Positions 1 through 6,861 of a DNA stretch of 64,000 nucleotides are shown here, piece by piece. The first letter of the stretch is position 1, and the number at the start of each line of letters is the position of its first letter. Both the position numbers and the translations under genes were made by a program. Source of the DNA: an uncultured Clostridia bacterium (GTDB lineage: Bacteria; Bacillota_A; Clostridia; TANB77; CAG-508); NCBI GenBank assembly GCA_944392525.1, contig CALXXB010000001.1, positions 1 through 64,000 of the forward strand, in the 5' to 3' direction. The notes beneath the pieces are model-generated. The model did no database searches. It was given only the letters and a program-made list of their open reading frames with translations, and was not told the DNA's origin.

Positions 1-14
1 AGGAGGGAGTTAGA

Positions 15-206
15 ATGGCACAACCAAAAAGAAGATGGTCAAAAGCAAGAACACACAAAAAAAGATCAACATGGAAAAAAGAACAACCAACTTTAGCAAC
101 TTGTCCACGTTGTCATGAACCAATAATGCCACATAGAGTTTGTAAAAACTGTGGATATTATGATGGAAAAGAAATAGTAGCTAAAAAAGAAACTGAAAAT
201 GCGTAA
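15..206 (+). CDS. rpmF: 50S ribosomal protein L32
   Basis: Structural protein of the large ribosomal subunit. The 63-residue product starts MAQPKRRWSKARTHKKRSTW, the highly conserved basic N-terminus of L32. A zinc ribbon follows, made of two cysteine pairs (CPRC near residue 30 and CKNC near 43), so this is the zinc-binding form. Length is normal for the family. An AGGAGGGAG ribosome site lies just before the ATG, at the window edge. A DUF177 gene usually precedes rpmF and would lie outside the window. A terminator follows directly, so this is probably the last gene of its operon. Confidence 0.97.
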   Translation: MAQPKRRWSKARTHKKRSTWKKEQPTLATCPRCHEPIMPHRVCKNCGYYDGKEIVAKKETENA

Positions 207-213
207 ATAAGAA

Positions 214-246
214 AATAACACTTGTTATAAACAGGTGTTATTTTTT
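214..246 (+). terminator. Rho-independent terminator of rpmF
   Basis: A 12-bp stem (AATAACACTTGT at 214-225 with ACAGGTGTTATT at 231-242, one G-U pair) closes a 5-nt loop and is followed by a T run. Confidence 0.9.
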
Positions 247-247
247 C

Positions 248-276
248 TTGACATTATGAAAAATATAATGTAAAAT
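248..276 (+). promoter_or_regulatory. Sigma-A promoter of the TetR gene
   Basis: TTGACA at 248-253 and TAAAAT at 271-276 are separated by 17 bp. The -35 box touches the end of the rpmF terminator. Confidence 0.7.
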
Positions 277-314
277 CTAAAAGACGACAAAGTGTCATAA
301 GGAAGGTGATTAGT

Positions 315-914
315 ATGCCATCAAGGACTTTTTTTAATTTGAAGGAAGAGAAAAAGGAAAGAATAGAAAAAGCATTAATTCATGAATTTGGTAAAGGCTC
401 TTTTGAACAAGCATCAATTACAAATATAATAAACGAAGCCGGAATTCCAAGAGGAAGTTTTTATCAATACTTTGAAGATAAGAAAGATGCAGTACAGTAC
501 TTGATAGAAAAGTTTATAACAATAGATCATGAAAAGATGTATCAAAGTTTAGTAGAATCTAAAGGAGATATATTTGAAACTGCGCTTAAAGTATATGATT
601 ATAGAACTGATGAAGATATTCTTAATTTTGATATAGGACTTGCGAGAAATATATTAGAAGAATTAAGAAAAAATAATATTAATGTTTTTGAAAAAACAGA
701 AATATTAAAAAATAAGAAATCATTAACAGAACTTGTGAATAAAGAACAATTAAAATTAGAATCAGAAGAAGATTTTTATTATTTTTTAAGAATTATAACA
801 GCAATAACTAGATCTGTTACAATGGAAGTATTTTCAGAAAGAATGTCTAAAGAAGAAGGACGAAAGATGCTAGAAAAAGAATTGGAAATTATGAAAATGG
901 GCATGAAAAAGTAA
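315..914 (+). CDS. TetR/AcrR family transcriptional regulator
   Basis: Probable dimeric DNA-binding repressor that senses a small molecule. Residues 10-60 form the TetR helix-turn-helix: the stretch around FEQASITNIINEAGIPRGSF is followed by YQYFEDKKD, the typical recognition-helix signature. The remaining 140 residues are a divergent helical ligand-binding and dimerisation domain. An in-frame GTG at 306 overlaps the AAGGAAGG ribosome site, so the ATG at 315 is preferred (199 aa). The nearest likely target is the downstream DUF308 membrane protein gene, which has its own promoter. That link is inference. Confidence 0.85.
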   Translation: MPSRTFFNLKEEKKERIEKALIHEFGKGSFEQASITNIINEAGIPRGSFYQYFEDKKDAVQYLIEKFITIDHEKMYQSLVESKGDIFETALKVYDYRTDEDILNFDIGLARNILEELRKNNINVFEKTEILKNKKSLTELVNKEQLKLESEEDFYYFLRIITAITRSVTMEVFSERMSKEEGRKMLEKELEIMKMGMKK

Positions 915-922
915 ATAAGTAC

Positions 923-951
923 TTGTCTAAACATTATTAATTTGGTATATT
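923..951 (+). promoter_or_regulatory. Sigma-A promoter of the DUF308 gene
   Basis: TTGTCT at 923-928 and TATATT at 946-951 with 17-bp spacing, in the gap between the TetR gene and the membrane protein gene. Confidence 0.6.
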
Positions 952-987
952 ATATATGTAATAAATAATGTAAAGAAGGTAATAACT

Positions 988-1521
988 ATGTGGAAGAAGT
1001 TTTTGAAAAAATCAGGTTGGACAGATATTATTGTTTCATTAATATTTGTAATATTTGGAATAATGTTAATTTCAAGACCTGAAGCAATAATATCAGTAAT
1101 TTCAATATTATTAGGAGCAATATTTATTGTAATGGGAGTGCTAAAAATAATTGATTATTATTCAAATGGTAAACAAGATAACTATTTGATTGCAATAGCA
1201 ACAGTTCTCATTTTAGTTGGAATTATCATAATGTTTTGTGCAGACATTATTATATCAGCATTTGGAATATTGATAGCTATATGGATTATATATAGTGGAA
1301 TAATGAACTTGCAGACTGTACTTATATGGAAGGATTATAAATCAAAGTTATGGCTTGTAACATTACTTCTTGCAATTGTTACTATAATTGTTGGCATTTA
1401 TATATTAATAAATTATAAAGCACTTTTACAAACAATAGGTGTTGCAATTCTTATTTATGGATTAGTTGATATTATAGAAAGCTTTATTTTTATAAAAAAA
1501 GTTGATAATTATTTAGATTAA
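988..1521 (+). CDS. HdeD/DUF308-type membrane protein
   Basis: Integral membrane protein of 177 residues with about six hydrophobic segments arranged as three two-helix repeats, for example IIVSLIFVIFGIMLISRPEA followed by LLGAIFIVMGVLKIIDYYS. This repeat pattern, with the short SRPEA turn, is that of the DUF308/HdeD family. E. coli HdeD is linked to acid resistance, but clostridial members have no settled role. The start follows an AAGAAGG ribosome site. It lies downstream of a TetR gene on the same strand, behind its own promoter, and ends in a strong terminator. Confidence 0.75.
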   Translation: MWKKFLKKSGWTDIIVSLIFVIFGIMLISRPEAIISVISILLGAIFIVMGVLKIIDYYSNGKQDNYLIAIATVLILVGIIIMFCADIIISAFGILIAIWIIYSGIMNLQTVLIWKDYKSKLWLVTLLLAIVTIIVGIYILINYKALLQTIGVAILIYGLVDIIESFIFIKKVDNYLD

Positions 1522-1533
1522 TATAAAAAGTAG

Positions 1534-1565
1534 AGATGTAAATTGTAGAATTTACATCTTTTTTT
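1534..1565 (+). terminator. Terminator after the DUF308 gene
   Basis: Perfect 11-bp stem (AGATGTAAATT at 1534-1544 with AATTTACATCT at 1549-1559), GTAG loop, then seven T. Confidence 0.92.
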
Positions 1566-1586
1566 GTGGCATTTGTCGTATTTGTT

Positions 1587-1594
1587 CATATAAT
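1587..1594 (+). promoter_or_regulatory. Possible mother-cell sigma-E -10 box for cotJ
   Basis: CATATAAT at 1587-1594 resembles the sigma-E -10 consensus CATACAAT. No convincing -35 box is visible. cotJ is sigma-E dependent in Bacillus subtilis, which supports the reading. The same bases also resemble a sigma-A -10. Confidence 0.4.
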
Positions 1595-1616
1595 AAAAGT
1601 AAAAGGAGGAGGAAAA

Positions 1617-1976
1617 ATGTTTAGAAATAGAAGATGTTATTGTATGAACAACAGTTATCAAAATAATTCATGTGAGTTACAAGATGACATTTTAGAAAAT
1701 AAATGTAATAATGTTACTTCTTATGAAGATTATGATGACGGTTGCGGTTGTGGATTTGACGAAGAATATAATGCATTTCCAGAAAATCCAATGTTAGCTC
1801 AAAGTTATGTTCCATATCAATATATGGATAAAACATTTAAACCATGTGTTGGTTTAAAAATGGGAACAATATTCCCTGAATTAGTTAGCCCTTATGTTCC
1901 TTGTCAATCTATGGAAGAAATAAATTTTATAAGGGAAACAAATACTATTGGGAAGGGGTGTAATAAATGTTGTTAA
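1617..1976 (+). CDS. cotJA: Spore coat-associated protein CotJA
   Basis: First gene of a cotJABC operon, expected to be made in the mother cell and built into the inner spore coat. The conserved CotJA core spans about residues 55-100 (LAQSYVPYQYMDKTFKP, then GTIFPELVSPY). The 119-residue product is longer than the 60-80 residues usual for CotJA because of a Cys/Asn-rich N-terminal extension (CYC near residue 8, CGCG near 44) and a CNKCC tail. The ATG at 1617 follows AAAAGGAGGAGG; an open frame from 1566 begins inside the upstream terminator and is rejected. The end overlaps cotJB by 10 nt, suggesting translational coupling. Confidence 0.88.
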   Translation: MFRNRRCYCMNNSYQNNSCELQDDILENKCNNVTSYEDYDDGCGCGFDEEYNAFPENPMLAQSYVPYQYMDKTFKPCVGLKMGTIFPELVSPYVPCQSMEEINFIRETNTIGKGCNKCC

Positions 1977-2293
1977 ATGAAAATAGAAATTGTTCTTGTA
2001 ATAATATGGATAACGAAAATGAAGATGATGGAAGAAGAATAGACTGTGAAAGAAAAGAAGAATTATTACAAAACATAAGATGCCTAGAATTTGCAATTAA
2101 TGAACTTGCTTTATATTTAGATACTCATCCTGAAGACAGAAAAGCACTTTGTTTGCATAAAAAATACTGTAATGAATTAAAACAATTAAGAGATATGTAT
2201 CAAAAGGTTTATGGACCTCTAACAATAACTTACCCTTGTAATAAATGGAGATGGCTTGAAGAACCATGGCCTTGGGAAGGAGGAGAAGACTAA
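1967..2293 (+). CDS. cotJB: Spore coat protein CotJB
   Basis: Second gene of the cotJ operon. Its product accompanies CotJA and the CotJC manganese catalase in the spore coat. The family core runs from about residue 28 (KEELLQNIRCLEFAINELAL) to the C-terminus, which carries the typical YGPLTI and PWPWEGG motifs. The 108-residue length is slightly above average because of an Asn/Cys-rich N-terminus. The start is within cotJA, behind GGAAGGGG. The stop is directly followed by the cotJC start with no gap, so the three genes form one transcription and translation unit. Confidence 0.93.
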   Translation: MLLNENRNCSCNNMDNENEDDGRRIDCERKEELLQNIRCLEFAINELALYLDTHPEDRKALCLHKKYCNELKQLRDMYQKVYGPLTITYPCNKWRWLEEPWPWEGGED

Positions 2294-2905
2294 ATGTGGA
2301 CTTATAATAAAATGTTACAATATCCAATTAATATAAAATGTACAGACCCAAAACTTGCTAAAGTAATAATATCTCAATATGGAGGTCCTGATGGTGAACT
2401 TGCTGCATCACTTAGATATTTATCACAAAGATTTGGTATGCCAGACCAAAAATCAAAAGCTGTTCTTAACGATATAGGAACTGAGGAACTAGCACACCTT
2501 GAGATGGTAGGAACTATTGTTCACCAATTAACTAAAAATGCTTCAATTGAAGAAATAGAAAAAGCAGGTCTTAGTAGCTATTATACAGATCATGGTGTAG
2601 ATGTATATCCACAATCTGCTGCAGGTACACCTTTTACTGCCGCGTATATTGCTTGTAAAGGTGATCCGATAGCAAATTTACAGGAAGATTTAGCAGCTGA
2701 ACAAAAAGCAAGAGCAACCTATGAAAAATTAATAGATTTATGTAGAGATAATCCTGATGTATTAGACCCATTAAGATATTTAAGAGAAAGAGAAGTAGTA
2801 CACTTCCAAAGATTTGGAGAAGCACTTCGCGGAGTACAAGATAAGCTAGCTGAAAAGAAATTTTATATGAATAATATGAAAAACAACAATTGTGGTTGTA
2901 ATTAA
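2294..2905 (+). CDS. cotJC: Manganese catalase, spore coat type (CotJC)
   Basis: Di-manganese catalase (2 H2O2 to 2 H2O and O2) located in the spore coat. The N-terminus (MWTYNKMLQYP) and the four-helix-bundle metal ligands are present: Glu in the GGPDGELAASLRYL helix near residue 35, EELAHLEMV near residue 66, and the later EDLAAEQKARATYE and REREVVHFQRFGEA helices. The 203-residue length is normal for CotJC. The C-terminus has a small NNCGCN tail resembling the Cys-rich ends of CotJA. A bidirectional terminator follows. Confidence 0.95.
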   Translation: MWTYNKMLQYPINIKCTDPKLAKVIISQYGGPDGELAASLRYLSQRFGMPDQKSKAVLNDIGTEELAHLEMVGTIVHQLTKNASIEEIEKAGLSSYYTDHGVDVYPQSAAGTPFTAAYIACKGDPIANLQEDLAAEQKARATYEKLIDLCRDNPDVLDPLRYLREREVVHFQRFGEALRGVQDKLAEKKFYMNNMKNNNCGCN

Positions 2906-2910
2906 AAAGA

Positions 2911-2944
2911 AAACTCCTATATTCTATATAGGAGTTTATTCTTT
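2911..2944. terminator. Bidirectional terminator between cotJC and methyltransferase
   Basis: 10-bp stem (AAACTCCTAT at 2911-2920 with ATAGGAGTTT at 2928-2937). A-rich and T-rich flanks allow it to serve cotJC and the convergent methyltransferase gene, whose stop codon it contains. Confidence 0.8.
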
Positions 2945-3559
2945 GCTACAAACAATAATATACCATAATTTATTTCTATCTTCTTCATTTTTTAGATATG
3001 GTTTATATATTGTATAGCCAGTATCAGAAATAAGTTGTTCAAAAGATTTTTTAGTATATCTATGTCTAAATCTACTTATATGCCCAGAATAATCCACTTT
3101 TTCTAGAATACCTTCATCATCTATATCATTAACAGTAGTAGTAATAATTAAATAACCATCAGATTTTAACCAAGGTTTTATTTTATTTAATAATTTTCTA
3201 GCGTCTACTATAGGAAAATTATGGATTACAGCAGACATAAAGACAATATCAAAGCTTTCTTCAGGGAAATTACATTCTAAAATATTATTATTAATAAGAT
3301 TAACTTCAGGAAAATTAGATTTTAGTATATTACACATATTTTTAGAAAGTTCAACAGCTGTTACTGTACTATTGAAATTTCTTAAAACATTTAAATTAAT
3401 TCCTTTACCTGGACCAACTTCCAAAACATTAGCAGAGTCTTTTAGATTTATATCTTTGTATACGCTCGTCCAAAAATCTTCGTTAATTAAATAATTCCTT
3501 TTGTTATATTCGTTTGCTAATTTGTCATAAGCATCTCTATTTAGTTTAATATAGTCCAT
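2936..3559 (-). CDS. Class I SAM-dependent methyltransferase
   Basis: Rossmann-fold methyltransferase of 207 residues; the substrate is unknown. Motif I is visible as NVLEVGPGKGINLN near residue 45. The acidic ribose-binding residue follows in VTAVELS near 70, and a post-motif segment FDIVFMSAVIHNFP lies near 110. This places it in the UbiE/type-11 group acting on small molecules rather than nucleic acids. A strong ribosome site (rc of ACCTCC just above the ATG) supports the start. It is a single gene convergent to the cotJ operon. Confidence 0.82.
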   Translation of the reverse strand: MDYIKLNRDAYDKLANEYNKRNYLINEDFWTSVYKDINLKDSANVLEVGPGKGINLNVLRNFNSTVTAVELSKNMCNILKSNFPEVNLINNNILECNFPEESFDIVFMSAVIHNFPIVDARKLLNKIKPWLKSDGYLIITTTVNDIDDEGILEKVDYSGHISRFRHRYTKKSFEQLISDTGYTIYKPYLKNEEDRNKLWYIIVCSKE

Positions 3560-3656
3560 AAAATTACCTCCTTATTTATTATATATTTTATATTTTATTT
3601 TAGTATAATTCAATATATTTTAATATTATTGTGTTCATTTCTTATATATTTACGAG

Positions 3657-3685
3657 TTGTAAATTATAAGATTTTATGATATACT
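3657..3685 (+). promoter_or_regulatory. Promoter of the PHP gene
   Basis: TTGTAA at 3657-3662 and TATACT at 3680-3685 with 17-bp spacing. It covers an upstream in-frame ATG at 3676, which argues against that start. Confidence 0.7.
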
Positions 3686-3708
3686 TTTTGTGTAAAAGGA
3701 GAGAGAAA

Positions 3709-4572
3709 ATGGTTGATTTACATATACATTCAGTGTATTCTGATGGAAGTAAAACAGTAGAAGAAATTTTAAAAATATGTGAAGAAAAGAAACTAGAATA
3801 TATATCAATAACAGACCATAATACTGCCAAGCAATATGAAGATAAGGCATTAAAAAATAACAATATTTTTAGTGGTAAAGTTATAAAAGGAGCAGAATTA
3901 AATGCAGTATTCCAAGACAAAAATATTGAAATATTAGGTTATAATATAAATCCTGATATAATAAATGAATGGTGTAAGAAGTATTATTCTGAAGAAAAAT
4001 TAGAAGAACAACAAGAAATATGTTGTAAAAGATTGTTAGATATATGTGATAAACAAGGACTTATATATGATGAGAGTAAAATAATAAAACCTAAAGCAAC
4101 AGGATATGTAGAAATTTCAATCTATAATGAACTTATGAAACATAAAGAAAATTATGAAATATTAGGAGAATTCACAGAATCTCTTGGTGTGTTTTTTAGA
4201 AAAGGTTTAGCAAATCCTCAAAGTGTTTATTTTGTAAATCGTATAGAGTTTAGACCAAAGTATAAAGAAGTAGTAGATATTATTCATGAATCTGGAGGAA
4301 AAGCATTTTTAGCACATCCGTTTGAGTATAAGTTTGAAGATACGATAGGATTTATAAATGATTTAAGAAAAGAGCTTGAATTAGATGGAATAGAGTGTTT
4401 CCATCCATCAGCAAATCAAGAAGAGAGAAAAACGTTAGTCCAATATGCAAAGAAAAATAAATTATATATGAGTGGTGGTAGTGATTATCACGGTGATTCA
4501 AAACCAGATATAGAAATTGGTATAGGAAGAGGAGATTTAAATATATCTAAAGAAATTTTAGAATGGTTATAG
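3709..4572 (+). CDS. PHP-domain metal-dependent phosphoesterase
   Basis: Metallo-phosphoesterase of the TrpH/YciV type, whose known members hydrolyse 3',5'-nucleoside bisphosphates or short RNA 5' ends. The PHP metal motifs are complete: DLHIHSVYSDG at residues 3-13, TDHN near 35, GAELN near 62, AHPFEY near 203 and GSDYHGD near 267. The 287-residue length fits the family. The ATG at 3709 is chosen because it follows AAAAGGAGAG and lies downstream of a clear promoter. It is monocistronic, with a terminator behind it. Confidence 0.85.
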   Translation: MVDLHIHSVYSDGSKTVEEILKICEEKKLEYISITDHNTAKQYEDKALKNNNIFSGKVIKGAELNAVFQDKNIEILGYNINPDIINEWCKKYYSEEKLEEQQEICCKRLLDICDKQGLIYDESKIIKPKATGYVEISIYNELMKHKENYEILGEFTESLGVFFRKGLANPQSVYFVNRIEFRPKYKEVVDIIHESGGKAFLAHPFEYKFEDTIGFINDLRKELELDGIECFHPSANQEERKTLVQYAKKNKLYMSGGSDYHGDSKPDIEIGIGRGDLNISKEILEWL

Positions 4573-4590
4573 AGAACTTGAATTTCTTGA

Positions 4591-4632
4591 AACATGCATA
4601 TTTATATGATATAATATGCATGTTTTGTTGTT
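4591..4632 (+). terminator. Terminator after the PHP gene
   Basis: 12-bp perfect stem (AACATGCATATT at 4591-4602 with AATATGCATGTT at 4613-4624), followed by TTGTTGTT. Confidence 0.75.
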
Positions 4633-4695
4633 ATTAACAGATTTATACAATTTAATGACCTATTGTCATCAAATTAAAGGAAGGATGGACATTAA

Positions 4696-5364
4696 ATGTG
4701 TAAACATACAAAAAAATTCTTTATGACCGAAGGCAAAAAGCGGAGTTTTCTAGCATTTATACTGTATTCTTTAATTGTAATAGAAGCTATAGGAACGTTT
4801 CTAGGTATAAGCATACCAGGGCTATTAAGGATAGTTATTAGTATTATTATGATAGTTACATTTTCTTTAGGGCTAATTATGGATTGCGAAGTTTGCTGGA
4901 ATAAGAAAGATGAAGAAACGGGAGACGAACAGCCAATAAGAAAAATTGCAAACGAAATTTTGAAGTTTATTCCAGTATGGCTAGTCTCTATTATAATAGG
5001 TTCTATTCTTACAAGTTTGTTTGGCGAACCAACTAATCAAATAAGAATAGAGGAAGAATTTGAAGGACTATCTCTTTTTTATCTGATTGATATGGTTATT
5101 TGTACTCCAATCATTGAGGAGTACCTTTTCCGGTTTTTACCACACAAGTTCATAAAAAATCAAGTTTTGTATATCATCATTTCAAGTATAGTATTTGCTG
5201 GAATGCATGTAGTAGATGACCCAAACGCATTCTATCACATATGGATATATATGATTAGACCGATTTATTATGCATATCGTTACTATAAGACACAAGACAT
5301 TAGGGTAACAATATCTTTTCATGCATTTAATAATCTAATATCAACACTTATGATGGTAATTTAG
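4696..5364 (+). CDS. CPBP-family intramembrane metalloprotease
   Basis: Polytopic membrane protein of 222 residues in the CAAX protease and bacteriocin-processing (CPBP/Abi) family. The three family motifs are present in order: EEYLFRF near residue 141 (catalytic Glu pair and Arg), FAGMH near 170 (His) and SFHAFNN near 212 (His and Asn). Four or more hydrophobic segments surround them. Members process peptides or give bacteriocin self-immunity; no peptide gene is seen nearby. The start follows AAAGGAAGG. Codons such as CGG, GGG and TTT-rich stretches are a little unlike the neighbours, so recent acquisition is possible. Confidence 0.82.
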   Translation: MCKHTKKFFMTEGKKRSFLAFILYSLIVIEAIGTFLGISIPGLLRIVISIIMIVTFSLGLIMDCEVCWNKKDEETGDEQPIRKIANEILKFIPVWLVSIIIGSILTSLFGEPTNQIRIEEEFEGLSLFYLIDMVICTPIIEEYLFRFLPHKFIKNQVLYIIISSIVFAGMHVVDDPNAFYHIWIYMIRPIYYAYRYYKTQDIRVTISFHAFNNLISTLMMVI

Positions 5365-5376
5365 TGTTTCAATCTA

Positions 5377-5410
5377 AACAGGCTTCTATTGTAGAGGCCT
5401 GTTTTCTTTC
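5377..5410 (+). terminator. Terminator after the CPBP gene
   Basis: 11-bp stem (AACAGGCTTCT at 5377-5387 pairing with 5393-5403, one G-U), then TTTTCTTTC. Confidence 0.88.
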
Positions 5411-5440
5411 GTATTTTTATATTTTAGTTTTATGTTTTGG

Positions 5441-5469
5441 TTGAATAATTAAGAATCTTGTGATATTAT
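5441..5469 (+). promoter_or_regulatory. Extended -10 promoter before 5503
   Basis: TTGAAT at 5441-5446, 17 bp, TATTAT at 5464-5469, with an extended TG at 5461-5462. Confidence 0.7.
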
Positions 5470-5502
5470 AAGCTAAAATTAAATAGGAAGAAGGATGTTG
5501 AA

Positions 5503-6078
5503 ATGGAAAATTATAAAACAAATTACAGAAGAACTGTAGCTATTGTTATGGTTATAATTTTATTATTAGTTGTGCTTACAGGAATATCTTATTATAGAGA
5601 TGTGGAAATAGTAACAAATATTTGCTTAAGCTTTTTAATTGCTTGTACTACAGGAGTGGTAATTGAAGTAATTAACGGTTCAAGAGAAAAAGATTCTAGA
5701 AAACAAGTAGAATATATAAAAGAACTAGAAGAAATGAAATATAAAATTATTAAATTTAGAAAAGGATTAAGTAATTTATCAAGAAATCGCAATAGATACA
5801 GCTTTTTTAATCAAGCTGATAGATTAATGGAAGATGCAAGCAAGTTAAATGAACAAATAAATTATTTATATGAGAATGAAACTAAGAAAAGTTTAATTAA
5901 GAAATTTTTATATAATCAAGAAATAAACTTAGAACATAAAATTACTAGTGTAGAAGAAATAAGAGAAGATATAATAAATATGACTGATAAGAGAAGTATA
6001 TTAAAGAAACTTTCACGTTATAACCATAATTTGGACAAGCTATTATATAATATAAATAGAGAATTAGGAATTAAATAG
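5503..6078 (+). CDS. Hypothetical membrane protein with coiled-coil tail
   Basis: Not recognised. The 191-residue product has two N-terminal membrane segments (residues about 12-27 and 36-54). A long, charged, helical cytoplasmic region follows, rich in Lys, Glu, Asn and Ile, with heptad-like spacing from about residue 60 onward. No enzymatic motif is visible. The start follows GAAGAAGG. The next gene begins 9 nt after the stop, so it is cotranscribed with the AlkD-like gene, but no functional connection is evident. Confidence 0.6.
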   Translation: MENYKTNYRRTVAIVMVIILLLVVLTGISYYRDVEIVTNICLSFLIACTTGVVIEVINGSREKDSRKQVEYIKELEEMKYKIIKFRKGLSNLSRNRNRYSFFNQADRLMEDASKLNEQINYLYENETKKSLIKKFLYNQEINLEHKITSVEEIREDIINMTDKRSILKKLSRYNHNLDKLLYNINRELGIK

Positions 6079-6087
6079 GAAGATATT

Positions 6088-6774
6088 ATGGAGTTAAATA
6101 TAGAAAAAGAATTGTTCGATATGCAAGACAAAAAATATCAGGAATTTCAAAAAAAGTTATGCCCTGGAACAGAAAGTATTATTGGAATTAGAGTTCCAAT
6201 ACTTAGAAATTATGCTAAAGAGTTATTAAAGAAGTATAATTTTAAAGATATAATGGAATGTATAAATGATAATTATTATGAAGAAATAATGCTTCAAGGA
6301 ATGTTAATAGGTGGAGCAAAGGAAGAGTTTAATGTCCTTATAAATTATATAGAAGAATTTATTCCTAAAATAGATAACTGGGCAGTTTGTGATACCTTTT
6401 GTGCAGGATTAAAGATAACTAAAAAGAATAAAGATGAAATGTGGCTTTTTTTAAAGAAGTATTTAAAATCTAGAAAAGAATTTGAAGCTAGATTTGGTAT
6501 TGTTATGATACTTGATTATTTTATAGATGAAGAACATTTAGAAGAAAATTTCAAGATATTTAACAAGGTTAAAGTGGATAGATATTATGTACAGATGGCA
6601 GTTGCATGGGCTATATCTATTTGCCTAATTAAATATTATGATAGGACAGTTAAATATTTACAAGAAGAAGCGGATTTAGATAATTTTACATACAACAAAT
6701 CAATACAAAAAGCAACAGAATCTTATAGAATTACAGATAAGCAAAAAGATTTTTTAAGAAGTATGAAAAAATAA
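6088..6774 (+). CDS. AlkD-like DNA alkylation repair protein
   Basis: HEAT-repeat protein of the AlkD (DNA 3-methyladenine/7-methylguanine glycosylase) family, 228 residues. The N-terminus with KYQEFQKKLCPGTESIIGIR, then VPILRNYAKEL, is typical. So are the WAVCDTFCAGLK segment near residue 97 and the AVAWAISICLIKYY helix near 172. AlkD flips no base and excises cationic adducts using a Trp/Asp pair; here WAVCD supplies both. It overlaps no gene and sits 9 nt behind a membrane protein gene in the same transcript. Confidence 0.85.
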   Translation: MELNIEKELFDMQDKKYQEFQKKLCPGTESIIGIRVPILRNYAKELLKKYNFKDIMECINDNYYEEIMLQGMLIGGAKEEFNVLINYIEEFIPKIDNWAVCDTFCAGLKITKKNKDEMWLFLKKYLKSRKEFEARFGIVMILDYFIDEEHLEENFKIFNKVKVDRYYVQMAVAWAISICLIKYYDRTVKYLQEEADLDNFTYNKSIQKATESYRITDKQKDFLRSMKK

Positions 6775-6817
6775 ATATTAATTTTTTGTAAAAACTGTTT
6801 ATTGAAAAAATTATTTA

Positions 6818-6834
6818 TGTTATAGTGTTATAGT
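6818..6834 (+). promoter_or_regulatory. Tandem extended -10 elements before GH18
   Basis: TGTTATAGT occurs twice in direct repeat (6818-6826 and 6826-6834). Each is an extended -10. The only -35-like box, TTGAAA at 6802-6807, is spaced 13 and 21 bp from them, so spacing is not ideal. Confidence 0.4.
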
Positions 6835-6861
6835 AAAAAATATATTAAGGGAGAAAGATAC

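Noticed and set aside
1566..1616. Upstream extension of cotJA
   Set aside because: It would begin at the end of the preceding terminator and run through the likely promoter; the ATG at 1617 has a strong ribosome site.
2294..2905. Ferritin-like or bacterioferritin protein
   Set aside because: Position behind cotJA/cotJB and the MWTYNKMLQYP start identify a manganese catalase of the CotJC type.
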